A stretch of 64,000 nt of DNA from an uncultured Isosphaeraceae bacterium. Its GTDB lineage: Bacteria; Planctomycetota; Planctomycetia; Isosphaerales; Isosphaeraceae. The notes under the pieces were generated by a model, which worked only from the letters and a program-made list of their open reading frames with translations, ran no database searches and was not told where the DNA came from. The position numbers and the translations under genes are program-made. Positions 45,508 through 53,017 of this stretch are shown piece after piece; the stretch's first letter is position 1, and each line of letters opens with the position of its first letter. The stretch covers positions 1 through 64,000 of the forward strand of contig CAMFLR010000026.1 in NCBI GenBank assembly GCA_945957605.1. Direction: 5' to 3'.

Positions 45508-46215
45508 TTATTTGACGATTTGATCTGGTGAAACCGGCAGATCGATCATTTCGAGGTTTTCTGGCAATGATGTTTGTTCTTGAGTTGGGATAATTGGGGT
45601 GCCGATCGATTTAACGTGTTTCCGACCGCCGTTCGCTTCCTGGAATTCCTGCCAATTCAGAAACAACAGATTCCAGGGGCACCTGACATAGTGTTTGAAC
45701 AATTGCTCCTTTTCACGACGAAACTCTTCGCTTTCGTCAAATGTGGAGTCGTCACGAGGACCGGACTCCCAATAACGCCCCCTCTCGCAACAGTAGTTCC
45801 ACTTGGATTTTAAAGTCCAAGCCGAGTTCACCATGGCAAACTCGATTCCGAGGAATGCGATGGCAAGCATTAGCGTTGCAACTCGGAAGTTGAAGCGCGG
45901 ACGCCACGGCCTGAGCCGGTAGAGCGATAATCCAACGACAACAGCGAATGCAGAGCTTGCCCCCAAGTAGAAGATCCATTGAAGTCCGAGATCAGTCCCA
46001 ATAACAAGCCTCGAATTACAAATGGTGGCCTCTAGATTCTCTAAAGCTTCGCTGAATGAGGACGCACGGCGGAACAGACTCCAGAGTTCTTGGCCCAGCG
46101 ACATCGCAAATTCGGACTGTAACTCTGTCAGCGACTGATACACCCACATCAGGGTGATCCCGAGTCCATTGAGGCCGATGACAAGAAGCCAAATCCAGCG
46201 TGGATTTCGTTTCAT
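45508..46215 (-). CDS. Hypothetical membrane protein
   Basis: 235 residues. Four hydrophobic segments: IWLLVIGLNGLGITLMWVY near the start, LGLQWIFYLGASSAFAVVVG, and FRVATLMLAIAFLGIEFAMV, the last resembling the common planctomycete pattern for short membrane proteins. The C-terminal about 90 residues are soluble and charged. GGAGGT sits 8 bases before ATG. It lies between the ExbB-like and toroid genes, but a strong terminator precedes it, so it starts a new transcript. Function unknown. Confidence 0.68.
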   Translation of the reverse strand: MKRNPRWIWLLVIGLNGLGITLMWVYQSLTELQSEFAMSLGQELWSLFRRASSFSEALENLEATICNSRLVIGTDLGLQWIFYLGASSAFAVVVGLSLYRLRPWRPRFNFRVATLMLAIAFLGIEFAMVNSAWTLKSKWNYCCERGRYWESGPRDDSTFDESEEFRREKEQLFKHYVRCPWNLLFLNWQEFQEANGGRKHVKSIGTPIIPTQEQTSLPENLEMIDLPVSPDQIVK

Positions 46216-46339
46216 GGATCCGTACCTCCGTGTCCTGCAATCTCAAGGAATGTTGCTGCATACCATATCAAAGGTTTTCGTGAAACTGAATTTACCGTTC
46301 CGATCGGTTCAAGAGATCTTCACGAAGCCCCTTCGAAAT

Positions 46340-46374
46340 CAAAAATCCCCGCAGTCAGTGGAGACTACGGGGAT
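46340..46374 (-). terminator. Rho-independent terminator after the ExbB-like gene
   Basis: Read on the minus strand: ATCCCCGTAGTC with GACTGCGGGGAT, a long stem with one mismatch and a 6-base loop, followed by a run of Ts (46345-46341). It lies about 30 bases past the stop at 46404 and ends the TPR/ExbB transcript. Confidence 0.85.
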
Positions 46375-46403
46375 CTGCTGAATCAAAGGACGAATTCACA
46401 ACA

Positions 46404-47324
46404 TCAAAGGTCGTACAAATCTTCATCATGCTCCATCGCGCGAGCAATCGCGTTGGGGATATCAACGCGATACTGATGCGGCGTGCGAGCGGGGCCTGAG
46501 GGACCGTGCGAGTGTCGGCGCTGGGGCGGCTCGGAGGGCTGTGGGTGCGCGGTACGCGGGGGCTCGGGCGGGGCGGCCATGCTGATCGCGTCGATCGTCT
46601 CGGCGCCCAGGCGTTCGAGATTGCCGACGAGCTTTTCGACGCGTCCCATCAGGCCGTCGTAGGCGACGAGTGAGAGAATCGCCATCGCCACACCCGCCGT
46701 AACGGGGGCGAGGGCGGTCGCCATCGCTGGCGCCCAATCGTTGCCGCCGGTGGCAAACGCGCGGCCGGCGGCGAGTAGGCTGCCGAGCAGGCCGAGGAGG
46801 GGGGCCATTGCGGCGATTCGTCGTAGCGTGCCGACGTTGCGCTTGAGCCGATCGGCTTCGACGCGCGTGGCGATCGAAACGCCGCGTTCGAGGTCGAGCG
46901 TCGAGCGTCCCCACCGCTTCACCGCCGCAAGCGCGACGCGCGAGGCGGGGCTCGAGTTCAGCTCGCAGAGGTCGAGAATCTTGCCGCGTTCGAGCTTCAC
47001 GTCGTCCATGCGGTCCTTGAACCGCTTCATGAAGTCATTCGGCATGACCCGGCGGCGGCGGAGGCGGAACATGCGGTCGAGCAGAGTGAGACCGCCCAGA
47101 ACTCCGCATGCGACAAGGCCGGCGGAGGGAATACGTTCGGCAGGGGGGGTTGCCCAGTACCAGGCGGCGATTTTCGCGCCCGTTTGCTTTGCGAGTTGAA
47201 GGCCGCGTTCGACCCACGGATTTACGTTTCCATCCGCGCCGCTACACGTCACAACGACAACTAAAACAGCCAGCCCGAAGGCGGCTCGCAACCCGTGGTG
47301 ACGTACCAGTGATGGCCGAAGCAT
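46404..47324 (-). CDS. MotA/TolQ/ExbB family proton-channel protein
   Basis: 306 residues. A signal-like N-terminal helix (about 10-28) is followed by a membrane helix at 66-83, a cytoplasmic stretch (about 88-168), and the paired helices of the MotA_ExbB domain (171-189, MAPLLGLLGSLLAAGRAF; 199-222, MATALAPVTAGVAMAILSLV). The preceding DLERGVSIATRVEADRL helix is typical. The C-terminal 60 residues are Pro/His/Arg-rich. ExbB-type channels use the proton gradient with an ExbD partner to drive TonB-like proteins; no ExbD is in the window. Translated from a message shared with the TPR gene. Confidence 0.88.
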   Translation of the reverse strand: MLRPSLVRHHGLRAAFGLAVLVVVVTCSGADGNVNPWVERGLQLAKQTGAKIAAWYWATPPAERIPSAGLVACGVLGGLTLLDRMFRLRRRRVMPNDFMKRFKDRMDDVKLERGKILDLCELNSSPASRVALAAVKRWGRSTLDLERGVSIATRVEADRLKRNVGTLRRIAAMAPLLGLLGSLLAAGRAFATGGNDWAPAMATALAPVTAGVAMAILSLVAYDGLMGRVEKLVGNLERLGAETIDAISMAAPPEPPRTAHPQPSEPPQRRHSHGPSGPARTPHQYRVDIPNAIARAMEHDEDLYDL

Positions 47325-47335
47325 GAAAAGGGGTC

Positions 47336-47392
47336 CTTCCCTTGTCAGATGATCGCGACCCTGTCTTATCGGTCAAATCGCGGCAAGGGAAG
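47336..47392 (-). promoter_or_regulatory. Inverted repeat covering the ExbB ribosome-binding site
   Basis: CTTCCCTTG and CAAGGGAAG (9-bp perfect arms, 47384-47392 and 47336-47344) flank a loop of about 39 bases in the TPR-ExbB gap. The arm nearest the ATG contains the Shine-Dalgarno AAGGGAAGGA, so folding would hide it. Confidence 0.4.
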
Positions 47393-47422
47393 TCGGGCCA
47401 ATTCAGCATCTGCCTGATCGGC

Positions 47423-50400
47423 CTACTGTCCTTCGCCAGTCGATTTGACGCCCTCCGCGCGCTTGCGGGCGGCGGCCAGCCGTTCCTCCGCCTTGGCCGC
47501 GTTCGGGTCGGACGGGAACTTGGAGCGCAGCCTTTCATATGTTTCGGCAGCTTCAGCCCATTGACCTAACTGTTCGTGAACTTTTCCTGCCTCAAGCAAA
47601 GCATTCGCCTGCCAGACCGGAGATTCATACAGGTAATCGACCTTGAGGAACTCCGGCAGCGCCTTGCGATAATCCTTTTGGTGGAAATAAGTTTCGCCGC
47701 GCATGAACTGGGCTTTCGCGGCTAATTCACTCCCCTTGCGAGCGGCGATCACTCGAGTGAAAGCCTCACGTGCCTCGTCGAATCGCGCCAGACCTTGAAG
47801 CGCCCTGCCGCGCGAATAGTCAACTTCTGGCAAGAATGGATCGTTTTCGCCCTTCGGCTGGCTGGCGATGTACGCATCACCCGCCTTCAGGCCGTCCGCC
47901 CATTTTTCAAGCTGAACGAGCGCCTGTACCTCGCGGCGCTTGGCGGTACGAACGAGGCCAGGCGGATCGGAAGGTTTGGCCGGTTCGGCGATGAGCTTCG
48001 CGAACTGAGTGAGTGCGGATTGGATGTCGCCGCCCTGGAATGTAATTTCGCCCAGCCAGAACTGTCCTTCGCGACGATAGCTGCCTTCGGGATGATCCTT
48101 GATCAGCCGTTCGAACGTCGCTTGAGCTTCCTTGGGCTGCTTCAACTCGACTTGCGTGCGACCGAGCCGATAGAGCGCCGATTGCACGAGCTCGGGCTTC
48201 GCCTTGGAATCGGCGGCCAGCAGCGGCTGGAGAAGCGGCGCGACTTCGTCGAACTTCTTCGCCGTGAAGGCGGATTCGGCGAGATTGAACCGGGCGTCGA
48301 GAGCCTTTGCGCTGTTGGGGAATTCCTTGAGCACGCGATTGAACAGGGCATCGGCGTCAGCGGTTTTTTCGGCGTCGACGAGTGCCCAGGCGTGCTCGGC
48401 CAGAATCACTTCGGGGGCGTCGGCTTTGGGATAATCGCGTTCGATCGTCGTGTAAGCCTCGGCGGCTTCAGATCCCCGCTTCAATTCGACGAGCAAGCGC
48501 GCCCGCGCGAGCGCTGCCTTGCCGGCCGCTTCAGCCTTGGGATAACGCGAGACGACAGCCACATACGCACTCAAACCGGCTTCGGATTGCTTTGCGGCTT
48601 CGAGGGCGCGACCCTTGGCGAAGGCGGCGTCGGGGGCGAGGGGATCGTCGCTGCTTTCCTTGGCGAATTTCTCGAATGCTTCGGCGGCGTCGGTAGCCTT
48701 CCCGGCTGAGAGCAAAGCCCAGCCGTTGCCCCAGCGAGCCCGTGCCTTGACGGCGGGGTCGGCCCCTTCGGCGGCGAGGCGGAAGAGTTCGGCGGCGCGG
48801 TCGTATTGCTTCGCGGCCTGGGCCGATTCGGCGAGACGTAGCCGGGTGATCGGCAATGCCTTGCTCTTGGGGAAGCGGGTGGCGAGTTGTTCCATCGTCG
48901 CGCGGGCGGCGTCGGCCTGACCGGTTTCGATCTGGGCCTGCGCGATGTGCGCGAGTGCGAAATCGGCGACCTCGCCATTTGGTTTGCTCGACAGGTATTT
49001 CTCGAGCGCGGGGATCGCTTCGGCAAAGCGGCCGGCTTCGACGTGTCCCTGGCCCAGCATGAACTGGGCGTCGGTCGCGGCGGTGGCGGCAGGGGTCTTG
49101 GCGAGTGAGTCGAGAATCTCGTTGGCCTTGGCAGATTGGCCGTCGGCGCGATAGGCGAGCGCCAGATAGTAGTGCGTGGCCTGCGCTGTGGCGGGGCTGG
49201 GATGACCGGTTTCGATCACCTCGGTGAGAATGCGAATCGCTTCCTTGGGGGCGGGCTTGGCGAGGGCGACTCGTCCTTGAATGAGCATCGCATCGGCGAT
49301 CAGGTCCGACCTCGGGAATTTGGTTGCGAATGAGTCGGCCAGCGAGCCAGCGCGGGTGAGATCATTCGCTTCGAGCGCCATGCCGGCGAGTCGCAAGAGC
49401 GCATCGTCGGCGAGAGTATCTGACGCATCTTTCTCACTGGCTTTTTGGAAACGAACGCGAGCTTCGTCGAGCTTGCCCGCCGCCTGCGCTGCCTCGGCGG
49501 CGTGGAAGAGGAGGAGCGAGCCCGAGGGCGTTGTTGCGAATTTTGTGGCGGCGTCGTCGAGTGTTGCGAGCGCGTCGGCTGCTTTGCCTCTTGCAAGAAG
49601 AGAAGCTCCCAACGCATCGGCTGCCCGAGCCGCCAGTGCAGGGCTTGATGATTTCGTGAGCGGTTTCAACAGCGATTCGCCTTCGTCGCGACGATCGAGT
49701 TTTCCCAAGACTTCCGCGCGTTGAAGCTGAGCTTCGCCGATCAAGGCGCTGCGGGGGAACTTGGTCTCGAACGCTGCGAAGGCTTTGGCGGCGGGTTCGA
49801 GGCGATTTTCCTGCGCCTCAACTCGCGCGATTTCAAAGCTCGCGCGCTCGGTCCATTCGGGGGTGCCGGTCTTCGCGAGGTCGTTCAGAACTTTGATGGC
49901 GCCGTCGGGATCTTTCAGATTGACGAGCGTATGTCCGAGAAAGAGCTTCGATCGCTCGGCCAGGCGGCCATTGGGAAAAGCGATGACCTTTTCATATGCC
50001 GTTTTCGCCCGCGCATAGTCGTTGAGCCGATACGATACGTCGGCCAGGTGTGACCATGCGGTTTCGGCGTTTCTGTGCTTCGGGCTTTCGGTCAAGAATC
50101 CTTCGAGAGCCGTGCGGGCGGCGGCGAGGTCGCCGAGGAGATAGGCGGTTTCACCCACGCGGAAACGGGCAGTCGCGTGGTTGGGATGATTGGCCGGCGC
50201 ATCTTTCACGAACGTTTCGAACTCGGTGCGAGCTTCCTTGTAACGTCCCAGCGCGAGGCGGGCGCTGGCGAGGCCGAAGTGGGCGTCGAGAGCGTCGGGG
50301 CCGTTGGGATTTGTGCGGAGGAAGTTCTGGAATTCGTCAGCCGCGAGATCGTAGCGACGGTCGCGATAGAGTCGATTGGCGAATTCGAGCGCTTCGGGAA

Positions 50401-50518
50401 CCTCGCGCGCCGCGGGCGAGCTGGCCGCGGGAGCCTGCGCCTGGGAGGTCTCGGTAGGAACGGTAAGCACACCGGCCAGGCCAACGGCCGACCAGACCGA
50501 GATCCAATGGATGCGCAT
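47423..50518 (-). CDS. Large exported TPR protein
   Basis: 1031 residues from ATG 50518 (AGGGAG upstream); the frame opens 25 codons earlier without support. The signal peptide ends near SQAQA. The rest is an almost continuous array of TPR units (over twenty), e.g. RLYRDRRYDLAADEFQNFL, ARTEFETFVKDAPANHPNH and AAETYERLRSKFPSDPN. YbgF/CpoB- and BamD-like proteins share this solenoid type. First gene of the unit with the ExbB-like channel, so it is probably a periplasmic scaffold for that machine, much as YbgF partners with Tol-Pal; this is inference. Confidence 0.88.
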   Translation of the reverse strand: MRIHWISVWSAVGLAGVLTVPTETSQAQAPAASSPAAREVPEALEFANRLYRDRRYDLAADEFQNFLRTNPNGPDALDAHFGLASARLALGRYKEARTEFETFVKDAPANHPNHATARFRVGETAYLLGDLAAARTALEGFLTESPKHRNAETAWSHLADVSYRLNDYARAKTAYEKVIAFPNGRLAERSKLFLGHTLVNLKDPDGAIKVLNDLAKTGTPEWTERASFEIARVEAQENRLEPAAKAFAAFETKFPRSALIGEAQLQRAEVLGKLDRRDEGESLLKPLTKSSSPALAARAADALGASLLARGKAADALATLDDAATKFATTPSGSLLLFHAAEAAQAAGKLDEARVRFQKASEKDASDTLADDALLRLAGMALEANDLTRAGSLADSFATKFPRSDLIADAMLIQGRVALAKPAPKEAIRILTEVIETGHPSPATAQATHYYLALAYRADGQSAKANEILDSLAKTPAATAATDAQFMLGQGHVEAGRFAEAIPALEKYLSSKPNGEVADFALAHIAQAQIETGQADAARATMEQLATRFPKSKALPITRLRLAESAQAAKQYDRAAELFRLAAEGADPAVKARARWGNGWALLSAGKATDAAEAFEKFAKESSDDPLAPDAAFAKGRALEAAKQSEAGLSAYVAVVSRYPKAEAAGKAALARARLLVELKRGSEAAEAYTTIERDYPKADAPEVILAEHAWALVDAEKTADADALFNRVLKEFPNSAKALDARFNLAESAFTAKKFDEVAPLLQPLLAADSKAKPELVQSALYRLGRTQVELKQPKEAQATFERLIKDHPEGSYRREGQFWLGEITFQGGDIQSALTQFAKLIAEPAKPSDPPGLVRTAKRREVQALVQLEKWADGLKAGDAYIASQPKGENDPFLPEVDYSRGRALQGLARFDEAREAFTRVIAARKGSELAAKAQFMRGETYFHQKDYRKALPEFLKVDYLYESPVWQANALLEAGKVHEQLGQWAEAAETYERLRSKFPSDPNAAKAEERLAAARKRAEGVKSTGEGQ

Positions 50519-50946
50519 AAGCACGGGTCCGTCTCCCTGGCGCGCTTTAACGAGAAGGTCGCTGCATTCTCGCGATGGGCGGAGTCTCTCCAAATCCGCT
50601 TCGAGGGAGGCGTCATGCCTCTCTCAACGGTGCTCCGCAACGCTAGGGACGTTATACCCCGACTCGCCGTCGTCCCTCAAGACGAGCAAATTCGTTTGGG
50701 CTCATACTGGAATTCAGGGTGGCGAGCCATATGTTGTCCATAAGTCGGCCTTTTCCGGTGTGCCACTTGTTGTACTCAACCGGTGTGTTGGACGTCACTT
50801 AGGGCACACTGGTGGGGTACCACCAGTGGCGTACCACCAGTGGCACCCGACAGTCTAATGCAGACCGCCACCCCGAAATCCATCATGAGCCTTCGTCGAT
50901 GAAAGGGGAGTCGACTTAAACGCAAAGATGCGCGGCGATTGCGAAA
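50519..50946. other. Intergenic region upstream of the TPR gene
   Basis: About 430 bases between two minus-strand genes. It contains one family A repeat at 50807-50848 and no credible gene. It should contain the promoter for the TPR/ExbB unit, which I could not locate with confidence. Confidence 0.5.
50807..50848. repeat. REP-like element (family A) with duplicated arm
   Basis: CACTGGTGGGGTACCACCAGTG is a hairpin with stem CACTGGTGG/CCACCAGTG, and the right arm is repeated in GTACCACCAGTGGCACCC. The arms match those of the 33.2 kb copy more than the GCC-type copies. Confidence 0.75.
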
Positions 50947-51861
50947 TCAGTCGTGATTTGCGGTCGCCGGCTCGGCAACGCGATTTTCCGCGAAGAACGC
51001 GTCATCTTGAAACATCGAACTGCGCGACCATTCAGCGCCGGTCCAGGCGTGATGAAACACAGCGATCGAGTCGCCTTCGAGGTCAATTTCGAGAAAGCCC
51101 GGCAATCGCTTGCCGGTGGGATCACTCATCAGTGGAGCACCCGAATTGAGGCAAAGCTCGTTGGGCAGGGCGGCCGGGCGAAATGCCCAGGCTGCGTGGA
51201 CATGACCGCAGCAATAAAGATGCGGTCCGATCCTGGCGAGCCACTCGATTACTTCGTAGTCGTTCTTCATCCGTTTCTTGGTAAGCTCGGCGGAATAGTC
51301 AGGTGGGGCAGCTACGGGGTAATGGCTAGCGATGATCAACCGGTGCGGAACACCTGCGGAACTGGCGATAAGCTCTTGCGCGGCTCGAAGCTGAGAGTCA
51401 GGGAGGCGGCCGGTTGGTTCGAGCCGTGCACGGGTGGCGTCGAGCCCGAGGATCGCTGTGTCCTCGCCGATTTTGCGAAGCCAGGGGAAATTGGGACTCG
51501 GGAGAAATTCGCGAAACGCCACTTCAAATCGCTTCGAGTAGTTCGAATACCATGTGCTGCGATCGTGGTTGCCGGGCACGATGGTGACTCGCGAAGGGTC
51601 GCCGAGCAGGGGGGCAAGGCGATGCTTGGCCTCGCTGAACTCGACCGGAAGTGCCATGGTTGTGAGGTCGCCGGTGATCAAAATATGATCGGCCGCGAGC
51701 GATTGCACCCGCGCGACGACGTCTTCGAGCCGCGTGAGATTGAAGCGACTCGCGCGGCCTGAGAGCAGTTCGATCGTCCGGAAAAACCGCGTGCTCAGCA
51801 AGCGACGCGGGTTCCATGTGTAGTGCCAAACGTGAATATCGGAAAGGTGAACGAGCTTCAT
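50947..51861 (-). CDS. Calcineurin-like metallophosphoesterase
   Basis: 304 residues. Metal-ligand blocks are complete: SDIHVW (D8, H10), ITGDLTT, VPGNHDRS, ASHYPV and CGHVHAAW. No signal peptide, so cytoplasmic. The class hydrolyses phosphomonoesters, phosphodiesters or cyclic nucleotides; the substrate is unknown. It starts one base after the stop of the diacylglycerol-kinase-like gene, so the two are translated together and may act on the same phospholipid or nucleotide pathway. Confidence 0.92.
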   Translation of the reverse strand: MKLVHLSDIHVWHYTWNPRRLLSTRFFRTIELLSGRASRFNLTRLEDVVARVQSLAADHILITGDLTTMALPVEFSEAKHRLAPLLGDPSRVTIVPGNHDRSTWYSNYSKRFEVAFREFLPSPNFPWLRKIGEDTAILGLDATRARLEPTGRLPDSQLRAAQELIASSAGVPHRLIIASHYPVAAPPDYSAELTKKRMKNDYEVIEWLARIGPHLYCCGHVHAAWAFRPAALPNELCLNSGAPLMSDPTGKRLPGFLEIDLEGDSIAVFHHAWTGAEWSRSSMFQDDAFFAENRVAEPATANHD

Positions 51862-51862
51862 C

Positions 51863-52792
51863 TCAATTGCTCGCCATTGCGTTGGACACGGCGACGCTCA
51901 ATGCGCGAGAGACGACGCGAACCTCGATGGGAGTTTCGCCCAGCAACTCGCCGTCGCCTTGAGCGGGCAGTCGATGATCGCACTGAATCTTGACCGAGCG
52001 CGACGCGGTCATGAATGACACGCAGCGCTCCTGATGCTGATTGCGACGGATCACACTCCAGCCGATCCGAAGATAGTCGACCACCGTTCGCGCCTTGACG
52101 ACGCACACCTCAACTTGCCCGTCATCGACACGCGAGTGCGGACACCAACGCAGCCCCGAGCTTCCCAGCGCACCGCTGTTGATGATCGCCACCTGCGAAG
52201 CCCTTGTCCTGTAGGCCTGCCCGCTATCAACGGCGATCGTGAACCGTCGGGGCTGAAAGCCCGCGAGGCTCGACCCTGCGGTCCACAAATAGGCGAACAC
52301 GCCGAACCGTTTCTTGCTCGGAGTGGTCGTGTCGCGAATCATCAATGCATCAACACCAACGCCGATTTGTGTGAAGTAATACGCTTCGCCGACCTGCATC
52401 GCATCAATCTCGGCGGTGCGATTCTCGCCGGCGAGCAAGTCGCAGGCGGCGTCGATATCGAGCGGGATCGCCAGCTCGCGCGCCAGAACGTTGGTCGTGC
52501 CCAGCGGGAGGATTCCCAGCCGCGCCGGCGAATTGACGAGCGCCTGGGCCACGGTCGACACCGTGCCGTCTCCGCCCGCGGCGATCACAAGTTCACAGCC
52601 ATCGCGCACAGCGGCGCGAATTACGTCATGGAGATTTTCGTCGGGGCTTACGTGGTGATAGTCGAACGAGAATCGCGATTGATCGGCACAGCGATCTAGC
52701 GCGGCGCGTACGCGATCCCATTGTTGGTTTCCCGAACCCAGGTTAACCACCACCAGCACACGAGTCGCGCGATCTGGCACATCAACCGTCAT
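51863..52792 (-). CDS. Diacylglycerol kinase/YegS-like lipid kinase
   Basis: 309 residues, typical length. The catalytic domain (about 8-140) has the phosphate loop NLGSGN, the nucleotide motif AAGGDGTVSTVAQAL and LGILPLGTTNVLARELAIPLD. The C-terminal half is beta-rich with FTQIGVGVDALMI and the expected accessory metal region. It should phosphorylate a lipid such as diacylglycerol or a long-chain base using ATP at the inner face of the membrane. First of two coupled genes with the metallophosphoesterase. Confidence 0.92.
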   Translation of the reverse strand: MTVDVPDRATRVLVVVNLGSGNQQWDRVRAALDRCADQSRFSFDYHHVSPDENLHDVIRAAVRDGCELVIAAGGDGTVSTVAQALVNSPARLGILPLGTTNVLARELAIPLDIDAACDLLAGENRTAEIDAMQVGEAYYFTQIGVGVDALMIRDTTTPSKKRFGVFAYLWTAGSSLAGFQPRRFTIAVDSGQAYRTRASQVAIINSGALGSSGLRWCPHSRVDDGQVEVCVVKARTVVDYLRIGWSVIRRNQHQERCVSFMTASRSVKIQCDHRLPAQGDGELLGETPIEVRVVSRALSVAVSNAMASN

Positions 52793-53017
52793 GGCAGCTC
52801 CTCAAAGCATGAAGACTGCCGCGAATGTTAGGCAACTCATGTGCCCGAATGACTGTCTTTTTCGGGTTAACTGCGTTTGAGGCGACTCAAGTTGTAGGCT
52901 AATGATGGCGACGGTGTATTTTGAAGGATGCTCAATTCCTGTAAGAACCTTGTGATAACGCATCGTGTCGTCGGCAGGAATTTTTCGTCTCAAAACGATA
53001 TCGCATACCGACTGAAT

